Source of the DNA: Microbispora corallina
GTDB taxonomy: Bacteria; Actinomycetota; Actinomycetes; Streptosporangiales; Streptosporangiaceae
Direction: 5' to 3'
Assembly: GCF_016863035.1 (NCBI RefSeq)
Contig: NZ_BOOC01000011.1
Coordinates: forward strand, 124,001-188,000
DNA length: 64,000 nt
Each line of letters starts with the position of its first letter. The first letter of the stretch is position 1. Shown here one piece after another: positions 24,990 to 33,066 of the stretch. Below the pieces are notes generated by a model that was given only the letters and a program-made list of their open reading frames with translations, was not told where the DNA came from and searched no databases. Made by a program: the position numbers and the translations under genes.

Positions 24990-26204
24990 TCATCGGTGCC
25001 CCCACACGAGGAAGACCGGGTTGGCCGCGACGAGGCGGGTCGACCCGTCGGGCAGGCCGCCGAACCGCGACGCCGTGAGCGCGGCGCCCCCCACCTCGTA
25101 CGAGGCCGCCCTGAGGGCGTCCCGCACGGGCGCGACCCGGTCGACGGCGGCGAGCGCCGCGACCACGGACCGGGCGCCGCGCGCGGCCGCGGCGGCGACG
25201 ACGGCGGGCCCGCCGCCCCCGGCGAACACCGCGTCCGGGTCCGGCAGGTCGGGGAGGCACGCGGGGGCGTCGCCGCGCACCACGCTCAGCTCGACGCCGT
25301 GGTCGCGCGCGTTGCGGCGGGCCCGCTCGCACTGGGCCGGGTCCCGGTCGACCGCCACCACGGCCGCGCCGAAGCGGGCGCACTCGACGGCCACCGAGCC
25401 GCTGCCGCAGCCGAGGTCCCACACGAGGTCGCCGAGCCCCGGCCCGAGGTGGGCGAGCGCGAGCGCCCGCACCTCCGCCTTGGAGATCATCGAGTCCCGG
25501 TGCTCGTACGACTCCTCGGGCAGCCCCCACCGGGACGGCGTCAGTCGGCGCGGCGACGCCCAGCCCCTGCCGGGGGACGCGTCCGCGGCCAGCACGAGCA
25601 GGACGTTCGGGTCGGCCCAGGTCCGCGCCGCCGCCTCGTCCGGGGTGCACGTGGTGACGCGCTCACCGGGGGCGCCGAGGCGCTCGGCGACGACGAGCAC
25701 CCGCGGCAGGTCCCCCAGGGCCCCGGCGATCTCGGCGGGGCCGCAGCCGGGCGCCGTCAGCACGGCGACCTTCGGCAGCGCGCGGCAGGCGTTGACGGCC
25801 CGGCGCGGGTCCCGGCCGTGCGCGCTGACCACCACCGCGTCGTCCCAGGAGTGCCCGGCCCGGGCGAACGCCGCCGCGACCGACGACACCGCGGGCTCCA
25901 CGTCCACCCGGAGCCCGCGCTCGCGCAGGAGGCGGACGATGCCGAAGAAGCCCGGGTCGCCCGAGGCCAGCACCACGGCCCGGCCCTCGTGGCGGCCGGT
26001 CGCCTCCAGGGCCGCCGTCACGTCGCCCAGCACGTGGCGGGCCGCCCGGTCGGGCACAGGGAGGGCGTCCAGGTGCCGGGCGGCGCCCACCACCAGCGTG
26101 GCCCCGGCCAGCAGCGCGGCCGCCCGCGGCGCGAGCGGCCGCCCGTCCACGCCGATCACCGCGACCGGCGCGCCCGCGGCCCCGGCGTCCCGTCCGCGGG
26201 TCAC
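24990..26204 (-). CDS. cobL: precorrin-6Y C5,15-methyltransferase (decarboxylating) CobL
   Basis: A 404-residue bifunctional enzyme. The N-terminal CbiE-like tetrapyrrole methylase (about 10-200) includes 'VVLASGDPGFFGIVRLL'; the C-terminal CbiT-like Rossmann methyltransferase (about 215-404) includes 'LVWDLGCGSGSVAVE'. It methylates C5 and C15 and decarboxylates the acetate side chain. GTG start at 26204 overlaps the cbiD stop. Confidence 0.93.
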   Translation of the reverse strand: MTRGRDAGAAGAPVAVIGVDGRPLAPRAAALLAGATLVVGAARHLDALPVPDRAARHVLGDVTAALEATGRHEGRAVVLASGDPGFFGIVRLLRERGLRVDVEPAVSSVAAAFARAGHSWDDAVVVSAHGRDPRRAVNACRALPKVAVLTAPGCGPAEIAGALGDLPRVLVVAERLGAPGERVTTCTPDEAAARTWADPNVLLVLAADASPGRGWASPRRLTPSRWGLPEESYEHRDSMISKAEVRALALAHLGPGLGDLVWDLGCGSGSVAVECARFGAAVVAVDRDPAQCERARRNARDHGVELSVVRGDAPACLPDLPDPDAVFAGGGGPAVVAAAAARGARSVVAALAAVDRVAPVRDALRAASYEVGGAALTASRFGGLPDGSTRLVAANPVFLVWGHR

Positions 26205-27415
26205 GCGACGGCCCCCTCGCTGGACGCCACCGGGGCGTGCCCGTCGGGGTCCACCATGACGACGGTCGCCGCCAGGGCGCCCTCGGTGAAACGCTCCAGG
26301 ACCTCCTTCACCCGCACGCAGACGAGGCGGGCGGCCGGCTCCAGCAGGCCCGCCTCCTCCCACAGCTCGTACGCGTGCCGGGCGGTGTTGGCCTCGGCGA
26401 CCCGCCCGATCAGGGCCTCGTCGCCGCCGGCCCGCCCGGTGATCGAGGCGAGCAGCCCCCGGTCCACCTTCGACCGGGTGTAGTGGGTCATGAGCACGCC
26501 CGCCGCCAGCTTGGCGAGCTTGCCCGCCATCCCGACGAACACCACCTCGGACAGCCCCGCCTCGACGGCCCGCCGGAGGGCGGCGCCGGTGAAGTCGCCC
26601 ACCTCGACGAAGCACACCTCGGGCAGGTCGGGTCGCAGCCGCATGGCCGCCCGGTCGGTGCGGCCCCCGGTCGACAGCACCAGCGTCCGCTCGCCCTGGG
26701 CGGCCATCACGCTGATCGCCTGGACGACGGACGAGCGCCACGACTCGGTCGAGAACGGCCGGACGACGCCGGTCGTGCCCAGGATCGAGATCCCGCCGAG
26801 GATGCCGAGCCGGGCGTTGGTCGTCTTGCGGGCCATCCGCTCGCCCTCGGGCACGCTGATGATCACGCGTACGCCGTGCCGTTCCAGGTCGAGGACCTCG
26901 CCCACCGCCTGCGTGATCTGCGCCCTCGGCATGGGGTTGATGGCCGGCCCGCCGACCTCCAGCCCGAGGCCGGGCCGCGTCACGACGCCCACCCCGACGC
27001 CGCCGTCCAGCTCGATGCCGGTCTCGCGCCGCCATGACACCGTCGCCGTCATGTGGGCGCCGTGCGTCACGTCCGGGTCGTCGCCCGCGTCCTTGACCAC
27101 GACCGCCGTGGCCCGGCCGTCGCCCAGGTCGTAGGAGTCGACGGGCAGCTCCACCCGGCCGCCGCCCGGCATCGGGGTGTCGACCAGCGGGGGAGTGTCG
27201 CCGTGGGCGAGCGCGATGCTCGCCGCCTTCGCCGCGGCGGCGCTGCACGTGCCCGTCGTCCACCCGGTGCGCAGCGCCCGCTTGCGCACCCGCATCGTGC
27301 GCGGCAGGTCCGGCTCGCGCAGCTCCGGCCGGCCGGCGTCGGCCTCGGCGGCATCCGGCTCGGCCTGCTCGGCCGGGTGCCCGGTGCGCGGCTCCGGACC
27401 GGGGGGCTCGGTCAT
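26201..27415 (-). CDS. cbiD: cobalt-precorrin-5B C1-methyltransferase CbiD
   Basis: A 404-residue enzyme of the cobalt-first branch. Family blocks are 'LRTGWTTGTCSAAAAKAAS', 'GGPAINPMPRAQI', 'GGISILGTTGVVRPFS' and 'MTHYTRSKVDRGLL'. An N-terminal extension of about 45 residues, rich in Pro/Glu/Ala, is longer than in most homologues. The ATG at 27415 overlaps the cobM stop (ATGA); a later start is possible but would break the overlap pattern. Confidence 0.93.
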   Translation of the reverse strand: MTEPPGPEPRTGHPAEQAEPDAAEADAGRPELREPDLPRTMRVRKRALRTGWTTGTCSAAAAKAASIALAHGDTPPLVDTPMPGGGRVELPVDSYDLGDGRATAVVVKDAGDDPDVTHGAHMTATVSWRRETGIELDGGVGVGVVTRPGLGLEVGGPAINPMPRAQITQAVGEVLDLERHGVRVIISVPEGERMARKTTNARLGILGGISILGTTGVVRPFSTESWRSSVVQAISVMAAQGERTLVLSTGGRTDRAAMRLRPDLPEVCFVEVGDFTGAALRRAVEAGLSEVVFVGMAGKLAKLAAGVLMTHYTRSKVDRGLLASITGRAGGDEALIGRVAEANTARHAYELWEEAGLLEPAARLVCVRVKEVLERFTEGALAATVVMVDPDGHAPVASSEGAVA

Positions 27416-28302
27416 GACGCGCCCCCGGAGCGCAGGGCGCGGCGCGCGACGGGGTCGGGGCGGCGGTGCCCGTGGAAGTGCCCGGGGTGGTAGAGGTGCG
27501 AGCGCTTCCCCTCGGCGTCCAGCGCGGGCCCGACCAGCACGAGCGTGTGCTTCCAGAGCCGGTGGGCGCGGACCGTGGCGGCCAGCTCGTCGAGGCGGCA
27601 GCGCAGAACGAGCTCGTCCTCCCACGTCACCCGGTAGCCGACGACGCAGGGCGTCTCCGGCGGGTACCCGCCCGCCAGCAGCTCCTGCTGGAGCTGCGCC
27701 GAGCGGGCGGCCGACAGGAACAGCGCCATCGTCGCTCCGTGCGCGGCGAAGCCCCGGACGGTCTCGCCCTCGGGCATCGGCGTCTTGCCGCCCTCGAGGC
27801 GCGTGAGGACCACCGACTGCGCGACCTCGGGGACGGTGAGCTCCCGGCCCACGGCCGCCGCGACGGCGGTGAAGCTCGACACGCCGGGCACGATCTCGGT
27901 GGCCAGCCCGAGGGCCGCGCATCTGTCGAGCTGCTCCTGCACGGCCCCCCACAGGGCGGGGTCGCCCGAATGCACCCGCGCCACGTCGAGGCCGTCGCGG
28001 GCCGCCTCCTCGTAGAGGGCGACCACCTCCTCCAGTGGCACCGCCGCGGAGTCGACGATCCGCGCGTCCGCGCGGGCGTGGTCGAGGACGCCGGGGTGGA
28101 CGAGGCTGGAGGCCCAGATCACGACGTCCGCGCGTCCGATGGCGGCCGCCCCGCGCAGCGTCAGCAGGTCGGCCGCCCCCGGCCCGGCGCCGACGAACGT
28201 CACCGACCCGCGCCCGCCCTCGCCGCCACCCCCCGTCGCGCCCGGGGCGGCAGGGGGGCGGGCCGGACGTCCGCTGTCCTGGGGGGTCGCGTCGGTCGTC
28301 AC
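27412..28302 (-). CDS. cobM: precorrin-4 C11-methyltransferase CobM/CbiF
   Basis: A 296-residue SAM-dependent tetrapyrrole methylase. The motifs 'VTFVGAGPGAADLLTLRGA', 'VARVHSGDPALWGAVQEQ' and 'EIVPGVSSFTAVAAAVGREL' are diagnostic. An N-terminal Gly/Pro-rich stretch of 32 residues precedes the fold, and a His-rich segment ('HLYHPGHFHGHRR') sits near the C-terminus. GTG start at 28302 overlaps the cobI stop. Confidence 0.93.
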   Translation of the reverse strand: MTTDATPQDSGRPARPPAAPGATGGGGEGGRGSVTFVGAGPGAADLLTLRGAAAIGRADVVIWASSLVHPGVLDHARADARIVDSAAVPLEEVVALYEEAARDGLDVARVHSGDPALWGAVQEQLDRCAALGLATEIVPGVSSFTAVAAAVGRELTVPEVAQSVVLTRLEGGKTPMPEGETVRGFAAHGATMALFLSAARSAQLQQELLAGGYPPETPCVVGYRVTWEDELVLRCRLDELAATVRAHRLWKHTLVLVGPALDAEGKRSHLYHPGHFHGHRRPDPVARRALRSGGAS

Positions 28303-29021
28303 AGCCGGCCTCCTCGGCCCGTCCTCGGTGGGGTCACGATCAGCGCCGACAGGTACGGCCCGGCCGCGCCGGGGTCGAGGCCGGCGGCGGGACGGATGTC
28401 CTCGTCCGGCAGCCCGAGCGACGCGCCGTACACGGCTCCGGCGAGCCTGCCCGCGTCGCGCACGGCCTCCAGGACCTCGGGCAGCACGCGCCCGCCCTTG
28501 TACGCGACGACGGTGTCGTGGGCGTCGAGCGCCCGGCGCAGCGCGTCGACCCCGGCGGTCAGCGGCATCAGCGCGAGCGACTCCCGCCCCTCGACCAGCA
28601 CGGTGCCGCTGGCGGCCGCGAGCGCCTGCATCGCGGTGATCCCGGGGACCGTGCGCACCTCCACCTCGGGCACGAGCGTCCTCACGGTCGCGGCGAGATA
28701 GGTGAACGTGCTGTAGACGTTGGGGTCGCCGATCGTCGCGAAGGCGACCGTGCGGCTGCCCTCGGCGAACGCGCGGGCGACCTGCGCCCCGGCCGCGTCC
28801 CAGGCGCCGTCGCGCCGCGGGCCGTCGGTCAGCGCGAAGACCAGCCTGCGCACCTCGCGCTCGGCGTGCGCCCGGACGATCCGCTCGGCGCGCCCCTCCT
28901 CGCCGGTGTCGGCCACCGGCACCACCACCACGTCCGCGTCCCGCAGCACCCGGACGGCCCGCACGGTGACCAGGTCGGGATCCCCGGGGCCGACGCCGAC
29001 CCCCACCAGCGCCGGCCTCAT
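28299..29021 (-). CDS. cobI: precorrin-2 C20-methyltransferase CobI/CbiL
   Basis: A 240-residue methylase that commits precorrin-2 (or its cobalt form) to corrin synthesis. 'LVGVGVGPGDPDLVTVRAV', 'FATIGDPNVYSTFTYLA' and 'VRTVPGITAMQALAAAS' are the family blocks. Whether it acts on metal-free or cobalt substrate cannot be read from the sequence; CbiX in the same operon favours the cobalt form. ATG at 29021 overlaps the cobB stop. Confidence 0.93.
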   Translation of the reverse strand: MRPALVGVGVGPGDPDLVTVRAVRVLRDADVVVVPVADTGEEGRAERIVRAHAEREVRRLVFALTDGPRRDGAWDAAGAQVARAFAEGSRTVAFATIGDPNVYSTFTYLAATVRTLVPEVEVRTVPGITAMQALAAASGTVLVEGRESLALMPLTAGVDALRRALDAHDTVVAYKGGRVLPEVLEAVRDAGRLAGAVYGASLGLPDEDIRPAAGLDPGAAGPYLSALIVTPPRTGRGGRL

Positions 29022-30343
29022 GCGGCGGCCGCCACGAGGTCGCGGGCCAGGCGCGGCGCGCCCGCCCAGTGGACGTGCAGGTACGACGCGTGCACCCCGC
29101 CTCGGACGAAGCCCTCGCGCCGCCCGCCGTCGAGGGTGTACGCGGCGGGCTCGCCGGCGGCGGGGGAGCAGACGGTGCGGTGGAACTCGTGCGCCCGCAC
29201 GGCCGACCCGTCGGCCCGTACGGCGTCGCGGTAGCCGAGCGTGAGACGGCCGGTCATCCGGGCCTCGATCGGCAGCACCCCGCACATCGGCGTCCCGTCG
29301 AGCGACCGGGCGAGGTAGAGGAGCCCGGCGCACTCCGCCCAGACGGGCAGCCCGCGCGCCGCGAGCCGGGCGACCTCGGCCCGGAGGGGGACGTTGGCCG
29401 ACAGGTCGGCCGTGTGCATCTCGGGGAACCCGCCCCCGATCACCAGGCCGCGGACACCCTCGGGCAGCCGTTCGTCGGCGAGGGGGTCGACGACCGCCAC
29501 CTCCGCCCCGGCCGCTGTCAGCAGCTCCGTCGTCTCGGCGTACGAGAACGTGAACGCGGCCCCCGCCGCGACCGCCACCACCGGCCGTCGTCCCGCGCCG
29601 GCGTCCTGCCGCAGGGCCTCGGCGGCGGACCAGGGGGTGACGGCGAGGGGCGGCGCGGCGGAGGCGATCCGGACGATCATGTCCAGGTCGCAGTGGCGCT
29701 CCACCAGGGCGCCGAGCGCGGCCACCGCCCGCAGGGCCTCCGCCTCCCGCTCGGCGGCGGGCACCAGCCCGAGGTGCCGGGAGGGCACGTGGACGCCCGC
29801 GTCCCTCGGCAACGCGCCCGCGACCGGCATGCCCAAGGTGGCGAGCGCCTCCCGGAGGATCTCCTCGTGCCGCGGCGAGCCCACCCGGTTGAGGACCACC
29901 GCCGCCACCTCCACCGACGGGTCGTACGTCGCGAACCCGTGCACGAGCGCCGCCACCGACGACGACTGCGACGACGCGTCCACGACCAGCAGCACGGGCG
30001 CGCGCAGCAGCCGGGCGACGTGGGCGGTGGACGCCTCCCCGGTCGCGCCCCGGCCGTCGAACAGCCCCATGACGCCCTCGACGACCGCGACGTCCGCGCC
30101 CCGGGCGCCGTGCGCGAACAGCGGGCCCACCAGGCCCTCGCCCGTGAGGAACGCGTCGAGGTTCCGGCCGGGACGGCCGGTGGCGAGCGCGTGGTAGCCG
30201 GGGTCGATGTAGTCGGGACCGACCTTGTGCGGCGACACCCGCAGGCCCCTGGCCGCCAGCGCGGCCATGATCCCGGTGGCCACCGTGGTCTTCCCGGCGC
30301 CGGAGGCGGGGGCGGCGACCACCACCCGGGGGACGGTCACCAT
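29018..30343 (-). CDS. cobB: cobyrinate a,c-diamide synthase CobB/CbiA
   Basis: A 441-residue glutamine-dependent amidase. The ATP-binding domain starts with 'VVVAAPASGAGKTTVA'; 'KVGPDYIDPGYH' follows. The glutaminase-like domain (about 250-440) has the nucleophile Cys338 in 'WAECAGLLYLA' and the His in 'VRGGVHASYLHVHW'. ATG at 30343 overlaps the cobO stop by seven bases; a GTG at 30340 would give the 4-base overlap typical of this operon and is an equal candidate. Confidence 0.93.
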   Translation of the reverse strand: MVTVPRVVVAAPASGAGKTTVATGIMAALAARGLRVSPHKVGPDYIDPGYHALATGRPGRNLDAFLTGEGLVGPLFAHGARGADVAVVEGVMGLFDGRGATGEASTAHVARLLRAPVLLVVDASSQSSSVAALVHGFATYDPSVEVAAVVLNRVGSPRHEEILREALATLGMPVAGALPRDAGVHVPSRHLGLVPAAEREAEALRAVAALGALVERHCDLDMIVRIASAAPPLAVTPWSAAEALRQDAGAGRRPVVAVAAGAAFTFSYAETTELLTAAGAEVAVVDPLADERLPEGVRGLVIGGGFPEMHTADLSANVPLRAEVARLAARGLPVWAECAGLLYLARSLDGTPMCGVLPIEARMTGRLTLGYRDAVRADGSAVRAHEFHRTVCSPAAGEPAAYTLDGGRREGFVRGGVHASYLHVHWAGAPRLARDLVAAAA

Positions 30344-30951
30344 TCGATCCCCCTCTGGCCCTTCTGACCGGCGTCCATGGGGTGCTTGACCTTCGTCATC
30401 TCCACGACCAGGTCGGCCGCCTCCACGAGCCGGGGGTCGGCGTCGCGCCCGGTGATCACCACGTGCTGGCGGCCGGGCCGGTCGCGCAGCGTCGCCACCA
30501 CGTCGTCGACGTCCACCCAGCCCCACTTCATCGGGTAGGTGAACTCGTCGAGGACGTACAACCGGTAGGTCTCGGCCGCGAGGTCGCGCCTGATCTGCGC
30601 CCAGCCCTCCCGGGCGTCGGCGGCGTGGTCGGCCTCGGCGCCGGGGCGCTGGATCCACGACCAGCCCTCGCCCATCTTGTGCCAGGTCACCGGGCCGCCC
30701 TCGCCGGTCTCGCCGTGGACGCGGCCGAGCGCGCGCAGCGCGGCCTCCTCGCCGACCCGCCACTTGGCGCTCTTCACGAACTGGAACACGCCGATGGGCC
30801 AGCCCTGGCTCCAGGCGCGCAGCGCGAGGCCGAACGCCGCCGTGGACTTCCCTTTCATCTCCCCGGTGTGGACGATGACGAGCGGCCGGTTGCGCCGCTC
30901 GCGCGTGGTCAGCCCGTCGTCGGGCACCGTCGCCGGTCTGCCCTGCGGCAT
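30337..30951 (-). CDS. cobO: cob(I)yrinic acid a,c-diamide adenosyltransferase CobO
   Basis: A 204-residue P-loop corrinoid adenosyltransferase. 'VHTGEMKGKSTAAFGLALRA' is the ATP loop, with 'WSQGWPIGVFQFVK' and 'LYVLDEFTYPMKWGWV' as further blocks. It adds the upper adenosyl ligand. The ATG at 30951 abuts the TAG of the chelatase gene directly, the only abutting junction in the operon. Confidence 0.93.
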   Translation of the reverse strand: MPQGRPATVPDDGLTTRERRNRPLVIVHTGEMKGKSTAAFGLALRAWSQGWPIGVFQFVKSAKWRVGEEAALRALGRVHGETGEGGPVTWHKMGEGWSWIQRPGAEADHAADAREGWAQIRRDLAAETYRLYVLDEFTYPMKWGWVDVDDVVATLRDRPGRQHVVITGRDADPRLVEAADLVVEMTKVKHPMDAGQKGQRGIEW

Positions 30952-33066
30952 CTACGCCACCTTCCTCACGTCGCGGACCACGCCCGCGAGGCCGTCGGCC
31001 GCCAGGTCGTCGAGCCGCAGCACGATCCCGCCGAGCGCGGCCCCGAGCCGCGCCGCGAGGCCGAGCCGTACGGGTCCCTGCTCGCAGTCGACGACCACGC
31101 TGGCGAGCGGGTCGCCGCCCACCCCGGACGCGCGCAGGCGCAGTGCGACGCCGGCGGGGTCGGGCCCCGCGGTGTGGCGGCCGTCCGTCACCACCACCAG
31201 CAGCGGGCGGCGGCGCGGGTCGCGCAGCCGTTCGGCCGCCAGCACCCGCGCCGAGCGCCGCAGCCCGGCGGCGAGGGGGGTGCGGCCGCCGGTCGGGAGC
31301 CGCGCGAGACGGGCCGACGCCAGCTCGACGCTCGACGTGGGCGGCAGCGCGACCGTGGCGTCCTCACCCCGGAACGTCACCAGGCCCACCTTGTCGCGGC
31401 GCTGGTAGGCGTCGAGGAGCAGCGACAGCACGGCGCCCTTCACGGCCCGCATGCGCGCCCTGGCCGCCATGGAGCCGCTCGCGTCCACGCAGAAGAGCAC
31501 GAGGTTCGACTCCCGTCCCTCGCGGACCGCCTCGCGGAGGTCGTCGCGGCGCAGCAGCAGGCCGCCGCGGTCGCGTCCGCGTCCGATCTGGTGCGGCGCG
31601 GCGGCGGCCAGGGTCGCCGCCAGGTGCAGCCGCCGCAGGCGGCCGGACGGCGGCCGTGCGCCCGTGGCCCGTCCGGCCCCGCCTGTCGTGCGCCCGCGCC
31701 GCCCGGCCGGGCCCTCCTCGCCCACCGTGCGGGGGGCCAGCAGCCGCGGCCGGTACGTCGCCGAGGGGGCGACGGCCTCCTGCCCGGGAGCGGAGGAGCG
31801 CCCCTCGCCGCGTGCCTCGCCGCCGGGCCCCGGTACGCCTCGCCCGCCGCCCGAACCGCCGCCGGAGCCGTCGCCGGAACCGCCGCCGGAGCCGTCGCCG
31901 GAACCGCCGCTCGGGCCGCCGCCGGGTCCACTGTCAGGGCCGTCGCCGGAACCACCGTCGGAGCCGCCGCCCGGGCCGCCGCCGGGACCGCTGCCCGGGC
32001 CGTCGTCGTCGGGCCCGGGGCCGTCGTCGCCGGCCGGGCCCTCGGGCCCGCTCGCGGCCTCCGCCTCGGCCAGCGCCCGGTCGAGGTCGTCCTCGTCCAC
32101 TCCGGGGGTGTCGAAGGGGTCCCGGCGACGGCGGTGCGGCAGCGCGAGCCGGGCCGCCGCCCGCACGTCGTCCGCGTTCACCTCGTCCCGCCCCTCCCAG
32201 GCGGCCAGCGCGACCGCCGTACGGGCCATGACCAGGTCGGCGCGCAGGCCGTCCACGTCGAAGGCCGCGCACACCGCGGTGATCCGGCGCAGCGCGTGGT
32301 CCGGCAGCGTCACGCGGGGCAGGCGGTCGCGGGCCGCCGCGATCCGGGCGGCGAGATCGGCGTCCCGCTCCCGGTGGGCGGCGGCGAACCCGGCGGGGTC
32401 GGCGTCGTACGCCAGCCGCCCGCGCACCACCTCGGCGCGCTCGCCCGGGTCGCGGCTGGCCCGTACCTCGACGGCCAGGCCGAACCGGTCGAGCAACTGG
32501 GGACGGAGCTCGCCCTCCTCGGGGTTCATCGTGCCCACCAGCAGGAAGCGGGCGGCGTGCCGCACCGAGACGCCCTCCCGCTCGACGTACGCCGTGCCCA
32601 TGGCGGCGGCGTCGAGCAGCAGGTCGACGAGGTGGTCGTGGAGCAGGTTGACCTCGTCCACGTACAGGACCCCGCGGTGGGCCGCCGCGAGCAGGCCCGG
32701 CTCGAACGCCTTGACGCCCTCCGTGAGGGCCCGTTCGAGGTCGAGCGCGCCGGCGACGCGGTCCTCGCTCGCCCCCACCGGCAGCTCGACCAGGCGGGCG
32801 GGCCGGACGACGCCGGGCGCCGAGTCGTGCGGGCCGTCGGGGCAGGCGGGGTCGGGCGCGGCCGGGTCGCAGGAGAACCGGCACCCCGTCACCACGGCCA
32901 CCGGCGGCAGCAGCGCCGCCAGCGACCGCACGACGGTCGACTTGGCCGTGCCCTTCTCGCCTCGCACGAGGACCCCGCCGATCGACGGCGACACGGCGTT
33001 CAGCAGCAGCGCCCGCTTGAGGTCGTCGAGCCCGACCACCGCGCTGAACGGGTACGTCACGGTCAT
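30952..33066 (-). CDS. ChlI/ChlD-like AAA+ and VWA subunit, putative cobaltochelatase partner of CobN
   Basis: A 704-residue protein combining a ChlI/CobS-like AAA+ domain with a ChlD/CobT-like von Willebrand A domain. Walker A is 'VRGEKGTAKSTVVR', Walker B 'LYVDEVNLLHD', and the MIDAS motif DASGSM has Asp528. Between them, residues about 335-430 are a Gly/Ser/Asp/Pro linker encoded by tandem repeats. In actinobacteria this single protein replaces the CobS and CobT subunits and drives cobalt insertion by CobN. ATG at 33066 overlaps the cobN stop. Confidence 0.9.
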   Translation of the reverse strand: MTVTYPFSAVVGLDDLKRALLLNAVSPSIGGVLVRGEKGTAKSTVVRSLAALLPPVAVVTGCRFSCDPAAPDPACPDGPHDSAPGVVRPARLVELPVGASEDRVAGALDLERALTEGVKAFEPGLLAAAHRGVLYVDEVNLLHDHLVDLLLDAAAMGTAYVEREGVSVRHAARFLLVGTMNPEEGELRPQLLDRFGLAVEVRASRDPGERAEVVRGRLAYDADPAGFAAAHRERDADLAARIAAARDRLPRVTLPDHALRRITAVCAAFDVDGLRADLVMARTAVALAAWEGRDEVNADDVRAAARLALPHRRRRDPFDTPGVDEDDLDRALAEAEAASGPEGPAGDDGPGPDDDGPGSGPGGGPGGGSDGGSGDGPDSGPGGGPSGGSGDGSGGGSGDGSGGGSGGGRGVPGPGGEARGEGRSSAPGQEAVAPSATYRPRLLAPRTVGEEGPAGRRGRTTGGAGRATGARPPSGRLRRLHLAATLAAAAPHQIGRGRDRGGLLLRRDDLREAVREGRESNLVLFCVDASGSMAARARMRAVKGAVLSLLLDAYQRRDKVGLVTFRGEDATVALPPTSSVELASARLARLPTGGRTPLAAGLRRSARVLAAERLRDPRRRPLLVVVTDGRHTAGPDPAGVALRLRASGVGGDPLASVVVDCEQGPVRLGLAARLGAALGGIVLRLDDLAADGLAGVVRDVRKVA
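31850..32035 (-). repeat. tandem repeats encoding the Gly/Ser/Asp linker
   Basis: An internal low-complexity repeat. On the plus strand a 24-base unit built from CCGCCGGAGCCGTCGCCGGA recurs nearly exactly at 31860-31910, then decays into related 12-base units (CCGCCGGGACCG types) up to about 32035. It encodes GGGSGDGS-like repeats between the AAA+ and VWA domains and is a likely site of length change by slippage. Confidence 0.75.
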
